From: Pseudomonas chlororaphis
GTDB lineage: Bacteria; Pseudomonadota; Gammaproteobacteria; Pseudomonadales; Pseudomonadaceae
Length of the DNA: 64,000 nt
Assembly: GCF_000783395.1 (NCBI RefSeq)
Contig: NZ_JSFK01000003.1
Location: 434,135 to 498,134, forward strand
Reading direction: 5' to 3'
Below, one piece after another: positions 29,765-38,661 of the stretch. The notes below the pieces were generated by a model. The model had not been told where the DNA came from. It made no database searches and worked only from the letters and a program-made list of their open reading frames with translations. The first letter of the stretch is position 1; the number at the start of each line of letters is the position of its first letter. The translations under genes were made by a program, and so were the position numbers.

Positions 29765-30670
29765 GTGAGTAACCGAGGTGAGCAGGCACTGCTCAAACAA
29801 TCGACCATTCTGATGTTGGCTGTGGCGATTGCCGGGATCGTCACCGGTTTTGTATCAGGTTCGCAATCCATCCTGTTCGATGGTTTTTTCTCGCTGATCG
29901 CAACGTTCATCAAAGTTCTGATGCTGATCACCGCCAAGCTGATCGCCAAGGAAAGCAACCACCGTTTCCAGTTCGGTTTCTGGCACCTGGAGCCGATGGT
30001 GCTGCTGATCGAAGGCAGCTTCCTGATGTTGATCGCGATCTACGCGTTTCTCAACGGCGTGTTCGGCATCATCAACGGTGGCCGCGACATCGAGTTGGGC
30101 CTGGTGATCATTTATGCGGCGGTGTTTACCGTTGTCGAGTTCGCCTACTTCTTCTACGTGCGCCAACGTAATCGCAAGCTCAAATCCAGCCTGATCCAGT
30201 TCGACAACATCAGTTGGCTGGTGGACGCGATGCTGTCCGTGGGCCTGTTGATCAGTTTCCTTGCGGCGTTGCTGCTTAAGTCCCAGGGTTATGGTCAGTG
30301 GGCGGTGTACGTCGACCCGTTGATCCTGATCGTGCTGGCCCTGACCATGTTGCCGCCGGCGTTCAAGATCCTTGGGCCGGCCTTACGCGATGTGCTGGGG
30401 ATCGCGCCGGACACACTGGATGATCAGGTGCGACAGGTAATGGACGCGGCAAAAACCGAGCATGGTTTCGATGATTACGTGTCGTACGTGCAGAAGCACG
30501 GGCGGGCACGGTTTATCGAGATTCATGTGGTGTTGCCGGCGGATTATGCGTTGAGCAATGTCGGGCAGCTGGATGCGTTACGCGAAAAGATTTCGGCGAA
30601 GCTGGGCAAGCCGGATGCGGCGCGCTGGTTGACGATCAGCTTTACCGGCGACAAGAAGTGGATCGCCTAG
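29765..30670 (+). CDS. cation diffusion facilitator-like transporter
   Basis: This 301-residue protein starts at a GTG with AGGAGT before it. It has about six hydrophobic segments and a C-terminal cytoplasmic domain of about 90 residues, the layout of the CDF (cation efflux) family. Segments IFDGFFSLIATFIK-like in TM2 (ILFDGFFSLIATF) and SWLVDAMLSVGLLIS in TM5 align with the family's metal-site helices, but only one Asp is seen in each where classical Zn2+ CDFs have two acidic or His ligands. The metal, if any, may therefore differ. RFQFGFWHLEPM is conserved in this subgroup. Confidence 0.8.
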   Translation: MSNRGEQALLKQSTILMLAVAIAGIVTGFVSGSQSILFDGFFSLIATFIKVLMLITAKLIAKESNHRFQFGFWHLEPMVLLIEGSFLMLIAIYAFLNGVFGIINGGRDIELGLVIIYAAVFTVVEFAYFFYVRQRNRKLKSSLIQFDNISWLVDAMLSVGLLISFLAALLLKSQGYGQWAVYVDPLILIVLALTMLPPAFKILGPALRDVLGIAPDTLDDQVRQVMDAAKTEHGFDDYVSYVQKHGRARFIEIHVVLPADYALSNVGQLDALREKISAKLGKPDAARWLTISFTGDKKWIA

Positions 30671-30687
30671 AGACCGCGTAACGGCCA

Positions 30688-30780
30688 TTCGCGAGCAGGC
30701 TCGCACACACATTGGAATTGCGTTGAACACACTACTTGTGAGCAGCACAAATCAACTGTGGGAGCGAGCCTGCTCGCGAA
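30688..30780. repeat. REPIN, GTGGGAGCGAGCCTGCTCGCG class
   Basis: An inverted REP pair (TTCGCGAGCAGGCTCGCAC and CTGTGGGAGCGAGCCTGCTC) lies between two convergent genes. Confidence 0.85.
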
Positions 30781-30793
30781 AGCGATCTATAAA

Positions 30794-31927
30794 TCAGCGA
30801 AGATATTCAGCCAGGCCGCTATAGCAAGTCGCCAAGTGATAAGGCGTAGTCGAAGGCATGTCCTTGCGACTGACTTCCCCCAACTCATCACGGCACTCAT
30901 GCCAGCCACCGGCATGCAGAAACCGCTGCTGCAGCGCCTGCAATTGGCGCAGCACCACCGCTTCACTGTGCTGACGCAACGTCAGTGCGCGCAGATATTC
31001 CGCCTGAGCCCAGATCCGCTGAGTCGAGTCTCGCGGGCGCCCGTCCATTTCCAGATCGAGCATCGCCCGCACCGCACCGGATGGCTGCACCACACCGTAT
31101 TGCTCGGTGAAGGCAAACGCCCGATCCAACGCCGCATGCAGTTTCGAACCCCGCAGCAACGGCGACGATTCGAGCAGGAAATACCATTCGAACTGGTGCC
31201 CCGGCTCATACCAGTTATCCACAGCCCCGAGCGGCTTCTCCATCAGCACGCCATATTGCGGATCGACGAACTGCTTGTGCATGGCTGTGCATAACTCCAG
31301 CAATGCCTGCTGCGTCTGGGCATCTTCGCGCACGGCAAGGGTCGCGAGGAATGCTTCGGCCAGATGCATCAACGGGTTTTGCAGCGGACCGGTTTGCAGG
31401 GTGATCCAGTCGCGTTCCAGGCAGGCTTCGTACAAACCATCGCCGGTGGCAAAGCGTCGGCCAATGATTTCCAGCGCCGCGTTGAGCGTCGACTCGACCA
31501 GCGGATCGCCGGACTTTGCCCAGTAATGCGCGCAGGCAAACAGGATAAACGCGTGGGTGTAGAGGTCCTTGCGCTGATCCAGCGGCTTGCCCTGCGCATC
31601 GATGCTGTAGAACCAGCCGCCATGCTCGGCATCATGAAAGTACCGTTGCAAGGAGCGGAACAGCGCCGCCGCACGGACTTCAGCGTTATCCACAACTCCG
31701 ATCAGACTGGAAAACAGATACAGCTGCCGCGCACAGGCCATCGCCCGATAGCGCTGCGGTGGCAGCGGCTGATGCGCGGCGTCCAGCGCCTCAAAAGGCA
31801 GCGCCATGTCGGCGTTCCAGCCCGGGCCCTGCCAGAGGGGCACGATCACGTCGACGAAGTGATGTTGCACATCGCGAAACAGGGCGGTCAATTCAGGCAG
31901 GGAGGTGGAGCGGGAAGCGTGGGGCAT
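30794..31927 (-). CDS. AGE family epimerase/isomerase
   Basis: This 377-residue protein is of the N-acylglucosamine 2-epimerase (alpha6/alpha6 barrel) superfamily. Landmarks are GGWFYSIDAQGKPLD, RKDLYTHAFILFA, the EPGHQFEWYFLLE segment with catalytic His, and RIWAQAEYLRA. The C-terminal PSTTPYHLATCYSGLAEYL carries the second conserved His. Members without a nucleotide site act as mannose/glucose isomerases or cellobiose epimerases; mannose isomerase is plausible for a Pseudomonas member, but the sequence does not decide it. Monocistronic. Confidence 0.85.
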   Translation of the reverse strand: MPHASRSTSLPELTALFRDVQHHFVDVIVPLWQGPGWNADMALPFEALDAAHQPLPPQRYRAMACARQLYLFSSLIGVVDNAEVRAAALFRSLQRYFHDAEHGGWFYSIDAQGKPLDQRKDLYTHAFILFACAHYWAKSGDPLVESTLNAALEIIGRRFATGDGLYEACLERDWITLQTGPLQNPLMHLAEAFLATLAVREDAQTQQALLELCTAMHKQFVDPQYGVLMEKPLGAVDNWYEPGHQFEWYFLLESSPLLRGSKLHAALDRAFAFTEQYGVVQPSGAVRAMLDLEMDGRPRDSTQRIWAQAEYLRALTLRQHSEAVVLRQLQALQQRFLHAGGWHECRDELGEVSRKDMPSTTPYHLATCYSGLAEYLR

Positions 31928-32012
31928 GGGCGGACGTCGTCACGGCTGGGGCGATTGCGCGACATGGTAGCAGAGCGACGGCCTTTAGAGGCCCGGTGTC
32001 TGATCGGCCGTC

Positions 32013-32103
32013 ATCGCTGGCAAGCCAGCTCCCACAGGTTATTGGGTAAGCCCACAATTGTGTGAACAGCAAAGATCCCTGTGGGAGCTGGCTTGCCAGC
32101 GAT
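32013..32103. repeat. REPIN, GTGGGAGCTGGCTTGCCAGCG class
   Basis: An inverted REP pair (ATCGCTGGCAAGCCAGCTCC and GGAGCTGGCTTGCCAGCGAT) lies between the AGE epimerase and ureJ. Confidence 0.85.
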
Positions 32104-32126
32104 AAGGCCGGCTCAGGCGATAGAGA

Positions 32127-32699
32127 TTAGCCTGCCAGCAGCCAGGCGCCTGTGATTGCTGAGGCAGCACCTGCAAGGCGCACCAACGGTGCAGCCGCCC
32201 GAGGCAGGAAACGCACCACCGCATAGCCAGCGGCATGCAGTGCAGCCGTCGCGGCGACGAAACCAGCTGCATACGCCCAAGGACTGCTCATGTCTGGCAG
32301 CTCCAAGCCATGCGCCACACCATGGAACAACGCAAACAGCGCCGTCGCCGCCACCGCCATGACCAACGGCGGACGCACCGCCAATGCCACCGCCAGACCC
32401 AACGCCAACACCGACGCGGCAATCCCGCTTTCCAGCGCCGGCAATTCCAGCCCTTCAAACCCGAGCATGCCGCCGATCAACATGGTGCCGACAAACGTGC
32501 ACGGCAGCGCCCAGCGCGCCGCGCCTTGCTGCTGCGCCGCCCACAAACCGACTGCCACCATCGCCAGCAAATGGTCGAGGCCGCCGATCGGGTGGCTGAT
32601 ACCGGCGATCAAACCGCTGTCGCCATGCCCCGGATGCGCGAAGGCCAGCGCCGGGGTCAGCAGCAGCGCCACGGCGCCAAGAATACGTTTAAGTGTCAT
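32127..32699 (-). CDS. ureJ: HupE/UreJ family nickel permease
   Basis: This 190-residue membrane protein has a signal peptide ending ALAFA, then HPGHGDSG and the family hallmark HPIGGLDHLLAMVAVGLWA. It has about six hydrophobic segments with a second His motif, LFHGVAHGLELP. HupE/UreJ proteins import Ni2+ for hydrogenase or urease. It follows ureG by 27 nt at the end of ureEFGJ, which fits supply of nickel to urease. Confidence 0.9.
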   Translation of the reverse strand: MTLKRILGAVALLLTPALAFAHPGHGDSGLIAGISHPIGGLDHLLAMVAVGLWAAQQQGAARWALPCTFVGTMLIGGMLGFEGLELPALESGIAASVLALGLAVALAVRPPLVMAVAATALFALFHGVAHGLELPDMSSPWAYAAGFVAATAALHAAGYAVVRFLPRAAAPLVRLAGAASAITGAWLLAG

Positions 32700-32726
32700 G
32701 AATAAGCTTCCTTGTTGAGCAGTGAA

Positions 32727-33341
<615 letters not shown>

Positions 33342-33353
33342 CGAGTGTTTCTC

Positions 33354-34028
33354 CTAAGAACGGAAGAGTCGGCTGTACTGGCGTTCGTGGGCCATGCACG
33401 CCAGGGACAGACCAAACGCGGCGCTGCCCATGTGTTCGGGATTGATTCGGCTGGCGTCCTGCTGCGCCTGTTGCAGCAGCGGAAGCAGTTCGCTGGTCAG
33501 GCGTTGTGCGGCTTGCTGGCCCAGCGGCAGGGTTTTCATCAATACGGCGAGTTGGTTTTCCAGCCAGCTCCACAACCACGCGGCGAGCGCGTCCTGCGGG
33601 TTGATGCTCCAGGCACGCGCGGCCAGCGCCCAGCACAGGGCCAGATGCGGTTCAGGGCATTGATCGAGAAAGTCGCGAGCGGATGCGTCGAGTTCTGGCA
33701 AACCGTTGAGCAGCTGCTGCAACGAATAGCCCATCTGCCGGCTCTCCAGGTGCAACTCGCGGGTCTCGCGACTGGCGCGATGGCTTTCGCAAAGGATCTG
33801 CAAATCAGCCCACTGTTCATCCGCCGCCGCCTGGCAATGCGCGAGCAATAGCGGCGCTTCGAAGCGAGCGAGGTTGAGCAGCAACTGATCGCTGATCCAG
33901 CGCCGCGCGCTGTCAGGGTTGTTGACGCGACCGTTATCCACAGCCATTTCCAGACCTTGCGAATAGCTGTAGCCGCCAATCGGCAACTGCGGACTGGCCA
34001 GGCGCAGCAGCGCCCAGGCCGGATTCAC
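33354..34028 (-). CDS. ureF: urease accessory protein UreF
   Basis: This 224-residue all-helical protein has the UreF N-terminus LLRLASPQLPIGGYSYSQGLE and the C-terminal helix region MGSAAFGLSLACMAHERQYS. UreF binds UreD and recruits UreG, acting as a checkpoint in urease maturation. It overlaps ureE by 4 nt (ATGA). Confidence 0.95.
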   Translation of the reverse strand: MNPAWALLRLASPQLPIGGYSYSQGLEMAVDNGRVNNPDSARRWISDQLLLNLARFEAPLLLAHCQAAADEQWADLQILCESHRASRETRELHLESRQMGYSLQQLLNGLPELDASARDFLDQCPEPHLALCWALAARAWSINPQDALAAWLWSWLENQLAVLMKTLPLGQQAAQRLTSELLPLLQQAQQDASRINPEHMGSAAFGLSLACMAHERQYSRLFRS

Positions 34029-34525
34029 AGGCGTACGCCGAACTGATGGAGTTTCGGCGCGTAATTGAAGTCTTCGTCGCCGTGTCGGGAATGGTGATGG
34101 CCGCCGCCATAGGCACCGTGTTCCGGCTGGAACGGCGCCTCAATGGCTTCAACCTGTGCGCCGAGTTGTTCGAGCATGGCTTTGAGGACGTAATCGTCGA
34201 GCAGACGCAGCCAGCCATCGCCGACTTGCAGGGCGACGTGGCGATTACCCAGGTGATAAGCCGCGCGGGTCAGTTCGAAGGCGTTGGCGCAGGTGACATG
34301 CAACAGGTGTTCGGGACGGGCGCAGACGCGGACGATGCGGCCGTCTTCAGCCTGTAGGCATTCGCCGTCATACAGCGGCGACTGACCGCGCTCCAAAAAC
34401 AACCCGACGTCTTCGCCCTCGGCACTGAAACAGCGCAAACGGCTTTTACTCCGTGCTTCGAAGGTCAGGTGCAACTCGGCGGCCCAGACGGGTTGAGGGT
34501 CGATTCTGCGGTGAATCACCAGCAT
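34025..34525 (-). CDS. ureE: urease nickel metallochaperone UreE
   Basis: This 166-residue protein starts MLVIHRRIDPQPVWAAELHL. The conserved metal-site His lies in GNRHVALQV, and the C-terminus is His-rich (GGGHHHSRHGDED), as in nickel-storing UreE proteins. UreE hands Ni2+ to UreG. GGAAG precedes ATG 34525; the in-frame Met at 34549 is less likely since the predicted sigma-54 transcript starts near 34550. First gene of ureEFGJ. Confidence 0.95.
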   Translation of the reverse strand: MLVIHRRIDPQPVWAAELHLTFEARSKSRLRCFSAEGEDVGLFLERGQSPLYDGECLQAEDGRIVRVCARPEHLLHVTCANAFELTRAAYHLGNRHVALQVGDGWLRLLDDYVLKAMLEQLGAQVEAIEAPFQPEHGAYGGGHHHSRHGDEDFNYAPKLHQFGVRL

Positions 34526-34561
34526 CGGAAAGCTTCCAGCTATGGACAATACTCTGGCTAG

Positions 34562-34577
34562 AGCAAGGGCCTTGCCA
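34562..34577 (-). promoter_or_regulatory. sigma-54 promoter for ureEFGJ
   Basis: On the minus strand TGGCAAGGCCCTTGCT differs from TGGCACG-N4-TTGCW at one position and keeps GG-N10-GC. It differs from the livK promoter by a single base. Transcription would start about 25 nt before ureE. Upstream, TTTGGTGC (34650-34657) and GCACCAAA (34674-34681) form an inverted pair of NtrC-like half-sites, but in the opposite order to the usual site. Confidence 0.78.
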
Positions 34578-34705
34578 ATCGGACGAGATGTAGGAAATCC
34601 CTGTCGGAGCGTAGCGGATGTTTCAAGATGTTGCGGGAATATGAAAGGTTTTGGTGCGTGAAGATTTTTTTATGCACCAAATAAAGGCCGATGCGCCGAA
34701 CCAAA

Positions 34706-34811
34706 TGTGGGAGCGACGGTGCGACGATTCGACCTGCTCGCGAATGCGCTGGGTCAGTGATGTAGATGTTGGCTGACACAAAGCCTTCGCGAGCAGGCTC
34801 GCTCCCACAGG
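34706..34811. repeat. REPIN with an interrupted left REP
   Basis: The right REP (GAGCAGGCTCGCTCCCACAG) is normal. The left one has about 15 extra bases (CGGTGCGACGATTCGA) inside TGTGGGAGCGA...CCTGCTCGCG, a mosaic with another known Pseudomonas REP variant. Confidence 0.75.
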
Positions 34812-34841
34812 GGGAATTTGTTGTGTCAGTAATTAGGGGAA

Positions 34842-35474
34842 TTACTCGGTACTGCCCAGCCCTTGCCAGTGCTTGAGTCCGATAAAGATAAAGCGCAGTT
34901 GCTGGGTGATCTTCGCCTGTGGCGTCAGATGCTCCGGCAGGGCTTCGGCGGGCGGGTCGATGATGTCGGGGAGGGTGGCAAAAACCGATTTGACGATCAG
35001 ATCTGCCATCACGCTCAAACCAGCAGCATCCAGATGTTGCAGCTTGGGCATCATCGTCAGGTCGGCCGCGAGGTCGGAACTGATGTTCTCGCGCAACCGA
35101 CCAATTGCCTGACGCACCGGCAGTGAACCGCCGTACTGCTCACGCGCAAGAAACAGGAATTGCGAGCGATTGGCGCTGACCACGTCGAGGAAAATCCGCA
35201 CCGAGGCATCGATAATGCCGCCCATGACGAATTCGTTGTGGCGCACCAAACGGATGGTTTCGCGGAAGGTCTGGCCGACTTCGCTGACCAGCACCAGGCC
35301 CAGCTCATCCATATCGGCGAAATGCCGGTAGAAACCGGTGGGCACGATGCCGGCGGTTTTGGTCACTTCGCGCAGGCTCAGGCTGCCGAATCCTCGGCCG
35401 CTTTCCATGAGGTGGCGGGCAGCGTCCATCAAGGCATTGCGGGTCTGTTGTTTCTGTTCGGCGCGGGGCAGCAT
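34842..35474 (-). CDS. desT: TetR family regulator, DesT/FabR-like
   Basis: This 210-residue TetR regulator has an N-terminal HTH (SLREVTKTAGIVPTGFYRHF) and a C-terminal domain that begins EVGQTFRETIRLVRHNEFVM, as in DesT and FabR, which sense acyl-CoA unsaturation. In PAO1 desT (PA4890, by memory) lies next to ureE as here. In PAO1 the desaturase genes it controls are adjacent; here none is in the window and a repeat protein takes their place. ATG 35474 is favoured over the Met at 35510. Confidence 0.78.
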   Translation of the reverse strand: MLPRAEQKQQTRNALMDAARHLMESGRGFGSLSLREVTKTAGIVPTGFYRHFADMDELGLVLVSEVGQTFRETIRLVRHNEFVMGGIIDASVRIFLDVVSANRSQFLFLAREQYGGSLPVRQAIGRLRENISSDLAADLTMMPKLQHLDAAGLSVMADLIVKSVFATLPDIIDPPAEALPEHLTPQAKITQQLRFIFIGLKHWQGLGSTE

Positions 35475-35582
35475 CGCAGGGTGTGTTCTTTGGCAGGACA
35501 AGCGCCGCACTCTAGCAAATCGGCTTTGTCGGCGTCGAACGGGAGGGCATGCAGCGGAAGATTTTATCGGGCTGGAAAAGTC

Positions 35583-35613
35583 AAAAGCCCAATCCGTGGA
35601 TTGGGCTTTTTTT
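35583..35613. terminator. strong bidirectional terminator
   Basis: AAAAGCCCAATCC/GGATTGGGCTTTT with a 2-nt centre and A/T runs on both sides lies 16 nt after the stop of the repeat-protein gene at 35630. Confidence 0.92.
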
Positions 35614-35629
35614 CGAGGCCGCCATGGGC

Positions 35630-36097
35630 TTAGCTCAATTTGCTGTTGCGTTCGATCACACGGTCACCACCACCTTCGGCGAGTGCTTGACCCAGTGGAG
35701 TCTTGTCGAAGCCGTCATCAGCCAGGGTTTGGCCTTGTGGAGTGCGGTCGCCACCATCGGATGCCAAGGTCTGACCTTGTGGGGTGCGGTCGCCGCCGTC
35801 GGAAGCCAGGGTCTGGCCTTGTGGAGTGCGGTCGCCGCCGTCGGATGCCAGAGTCTGACCTTGTGGAGTCTTGTCGTAACCGTCCTGAACCAGACCTTTC
35901 TCTTCCAGGCGATCACGGCCGCCTTCAGCCAGGGTCTGGCCTTGTGGGGTACGGTCCGAACCATCAGCGGCTACGGTCTGGCTGAACACCGAGTGGCTGG
36001 ATTTCACTTGCGGAGTAGCCTGGTCGGCAGCGGGCAGGGCGAAAGCAGTGCTGGCTAGCATCGACAGGGTAAGGCTGAGCAGTAATTGGCGTTTCAT
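35630..36097 (-). CDS. secreted protein with 14-residue tandem repeats
   Basis: This 155-residue precursor has a signal peptide (MKRQLLLSLTLSMLASTAFA, cut near residue 20). Residues 45-147 are tandem repeats of 14 residues with consensus DGGDRTPQGQTLAS; units start at 45, 72, 86, 100, 114 and 128, with a diverged 13-residue unit at 59-71 and a partial one at 142. Units 86-127 are almost identical in DNA (42 bp), so copy number is likely to vary between strains. There is no Cys and no anchor. AGGAG precedes ATG 36097. The function is unknown; periplasmic or extracellular location is inferred. Confidence 0.85.
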   Translation of the reverse strand: MKRQLLLSLTLSMLASTAFALPAADQATPQVKSSHSVFSQTVAADGSDRTPQGQTLAEGGRDRLEEKGLVQDGYDKTPQGQTLASDGGDRTPQGQTLASDGGDRTPQGQTLASDGGDRTPQGQTLADDGFDKTPLGQALAEGGGDRVIERNSKLS

Positions 36098-36482
36098 GAT
36101 GGGTTGCTCCTTGGGAGGGCGATAAAGTGGGTACGAGGGCAATGCTACTCTCGATAAGTCGATATAAAAGTTCATAAACGCAATGGTAATAATCAACAGA
36201 ATTGATTGTTCTGCCGGGAGGCTCTAGATCGCGGCTTTCCGGCTGACGGTTTTGCACCGGGGTGGGTATTTCCGACTCACTCGCGCCTCGCAAAAGTGCG
36301 GGTCGCGGTAACACTGTTCGACTGATCGGTCAGAATTCGCGCGACTTTTTGCGCCTTAATCGACCTTTCGATTAAACCTGCGGCTGGTTTGCCAGTCGTA
36401 GATTTCATGAGGGCCGCTTTGGCCCGCCGTTTCAGCCGTGCGCTGCAGCCTTTGCGTGCGGTCGTGATCAGGAGCTTTGTGC
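36098..36482. other. 385-bp gap between divergent genes
   Basis: This gap separates the repeat-protein gene (-) from the AsmA gene (+) and must hold both promoters. The one structure seen is a 7-bp hairpin TTAATCG/CGATTAA at 36356-36375. No gene or repeat element is recognised. Confidence 0.5.
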
Positions 36483-38558
36483 ATGACGCGCACTGGAAAA
36501 ATCTTCAGCTGGACCTTCGCCATCCTCGTGCTGCTACTGGCCGCGCTGGTCTTGATCATCGTGTTCTTCGACTGGAACCGGATCAAACCGCCGCTCAACG
36601 CCAAAGTCTCGGAAGAACTGCACCGACCGTTTGCTATTAACGGCAACCTCGCGGTGATCTGGCAGCGCGAGCCGGACGAGGGTGGCTGGCGTGCGTGGGT
36701 GCCGTGGCCGCATGTGGTCGCTGAGGATTTGAGCCTGGGCAACCCGGACTGGTCGAAAAAACCGCAGATGGTCACGCTCAAGCGTGTCGAACTGCGTATC
36801 TCGCCGCTGGCGTTGTTGGCGCAACGGGTGGTGATTCCGCGCATCGACCTGACCGAACCCAATGCCGAGTTGCAGCGTCTGGCCGATGGCCGCGCCAACT
36901 GGACGTTCAAGTTCGACCCGAAAGATCCGAACGCTGAGCCGTCAAATTGGGTCGTCGACATCGGCGCGATCGGTTTCGACAAGGGCCACGTCACCCTCGA
37001 CGATCAGACCCTGAAGACCAATCTTGATGTTCTGATCGATCCGCTGGGCAAACCTATTCCGTACAGCGATATCGTCGGTGCCAAAGCAGCGAAAACTGCC
37101 CAGGACAAGGGCGGTGCACCGCAGGATTATGCGTTTGCCTTGAAGGTCAAAGGCCAATACCACGGGCAGAACCTGACCGGCCAAGGGAAGATCGGCGGGT
37201 TGCTCGCCTTGCAGGATGCGCGCAAGCCATTCCCGCTGCAGGCCCAGGCGAAGATCGGCGACACCAGCATCGAACTGGCCGGCACGCTGACCGATCCGCT
37301 CAACCTCGGCGCCCTCGATCTGCGCCTGAAACTCGCCGGTGCCAGCCTCGGCAATCTTTATCCACTAACTGGCGTGACCCTGCCGGATACCCCGCCGTAC
37401 GCCACCGATGGCCATTTGATCGCCAAACTGCATGACGAGGCGGGCGCGAAATTCACCTACGAGCAGTTCAACGGCAAGATCGGCAGCAGTGATATCCATG
37501 GCGACCTGACCTACGTGGCCAGCCAGCCGCGACCAAAACTCAGCGGCGCATTGCTCTCCAATCAACTGTTGTTCGCTGATCTCGCACCGCTGATCGGCGC
37601 CGATTCCAATGACAAGCAAAAGGCCCGCGGTGGCGAGAGCAAGCAGCCGGCCGATAAAGTGCTGCCGGTGGAAGAGTTCAAGACGGATCGCTGGCGCGCG
37701 ATGGATGCCGACGTCGAGTTCACCGGCAAACGCATCGTCCACAGCGAGAAACTGCCGTTCAATGACCTCTATACCCACTTGAAACTCAACGACGGCGAAC
37801 TCAGCCTGGAGCCGCTGCGATTCGGCGTCGCTGGCGGCAATCTCGATGCACAGATTCGCCTCAACGGGCGCACCGAGCCGCTGGAGGGCCGGGCGAAACT
37901 GACCGCACGCCGCTTCAAGCTCAAGGAGCTGTTCCCGACGTTTGAGCCAATGAAGACCAGTTTCGGTGAGCTCAACGGCGACGCCGATATCAGCGGTCGC
38001 GGCAACTCGGTGGCCAAGCTGCTGGGCGGCGCCAACGGCAAATTGAAGATGTTGATCAACGACGGCGCAATCAGCCGTGAGCTGATGGAGCTGGCAGGGC
38101 TCAACGTCGGCAATTATGTGGTCGGCAAGATCTTTGGCGACAAAGAAGTGAAGATCAACTGCGCAGCGGCCGACTTTGACATCAAGACCGGTCTGGCGAC
38201 CACGCAGTTGTTTGTCTTCGATACCGAGAACGCGATCATCTATATCGACGGCACGGCGAACATGGCCACTGAGCAGCTGGATCTGACCGTGACACCGGAA
38301 TCCAAGGGCTGGCGTTTGATCTCCTTGCGTTCACCGCTTTACGTGCGCGGCAAGTTCATCAAGCCGGATGCCGGCGTGAAGGCTGTGCCGCTGATGTTGC
38401 GCGGGGCGGGGATGGTTGCGCTGGGCGTGATTGCCGCGCCGGCGGCGGGGCTGTTGGCGCTGGTGGCGCCGAGTGGCGGTGAGCCGAATCAGTGTGCGCC
38501 GTTGCTGGAGCAGATGAAGGCGGGCAAGGCGCCGGTCACCGTTAAGCCGACCAAATAG
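36483..38558 (+). CDS. AsmA family envelope protein
   Basis: This 691-residue protein has one N-terminal membrane helix (about residues 6-30, FSWTFAILVLLLAALVLIIV) and a large periplasmic part. The N-terminal AsmA-type segment includes NAKVSEELHRPFAINGNLAV; the C-terminal AsmA_2-like part has LKMLINDGAISRELMELAGL. AsmA-like proteins are now thought to be bridge-like lipid carriers between the inner and outer membranes. ATG 36483 follows GGAG by 10 nt; a TTG two codons upstream is an alternative. Monocistronic. Confidence 0.88.
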   Translation: MTRTGKIFSWTFAILVLLLAALVLIIVFFDWNRIKPPLNAKVSEELHRPFAINGNLAVIWQREPDEGGWRAWVPWPHVVAEDLSLGNPDWSKKPQMVTLKRVELRISPLALLAQRVVIPRIDLTEPNAELQRLADGRANWTFKFDPKDPNAEPSNWVVDIGAIGFDKGHVTLDDQTLKTNLDVLIDPLGKPIPYSDIVGAKAAKTAQDKGGAPQDYAFALKVKGQYHGQNLTGQGKIGGLLALQDARKPFPLQAQAKIGDTSIELAGTLTDPLNLGALDLRLKLAGASLGNLYPLTGVTLPDTPPYATDGHLIAKLHDEAGAKFTYEQFNGKIGSSDIHGDLTYVASQPRPKLSGALLSNQLLFADLAPLIGADSNDKQKARGGESKQPADKVLPVEEFKTDRWRAMDADVEFTGKRIVHSEKLPFNDLYTHLKLNDGELSLEPLRFGVAGGNLDAQIRLNGRTEPLEGRAKLTARRFKLKELFPTFEPMKTSFGELNGDADISGRGNSVAKLLGGANGKLKMLINDGAISRELMELAGLNVGNYVVGKIFGDKEVKINCAAADFDIKTGLATTQLFVFDTENAIIYIDGTANMATEQLDLTVTPESKGWRLISLRSPLYVRGKFIKPDAGVKAVPLMLRGAGMVALGVIAAPAAGLLALVAPSGGEPNQCAPLLEQMKAGKAPVTVKPTK

Positions 38559-38577
38559 TCGGTGCCCGTAACGACCC

Positions 38578-38604
38578 CTTCGCGAGCAAGCTCGCTCCCA
38601 CAGG
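38578..38604. repeat. single REP sequence
   Basis: One REP (TTCGCGAGCAAGCTCGCTCC) has no inverted partner nearby. It follows the AsmA gene. Confidence 0.7.
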
Positions 38605-38661
38605 GGGCCGCATTCTTTAAGGTGAATGCGGTCGAGTGTGGGAACGATCAGTCGTCAGGGA

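Noticed and set aside
35657..35965. Possible CRISPR array
   Set aside because: The 42-bp units are contiguous, without spacers, and translate in frame as 14-residue repeats after a signal peptide.
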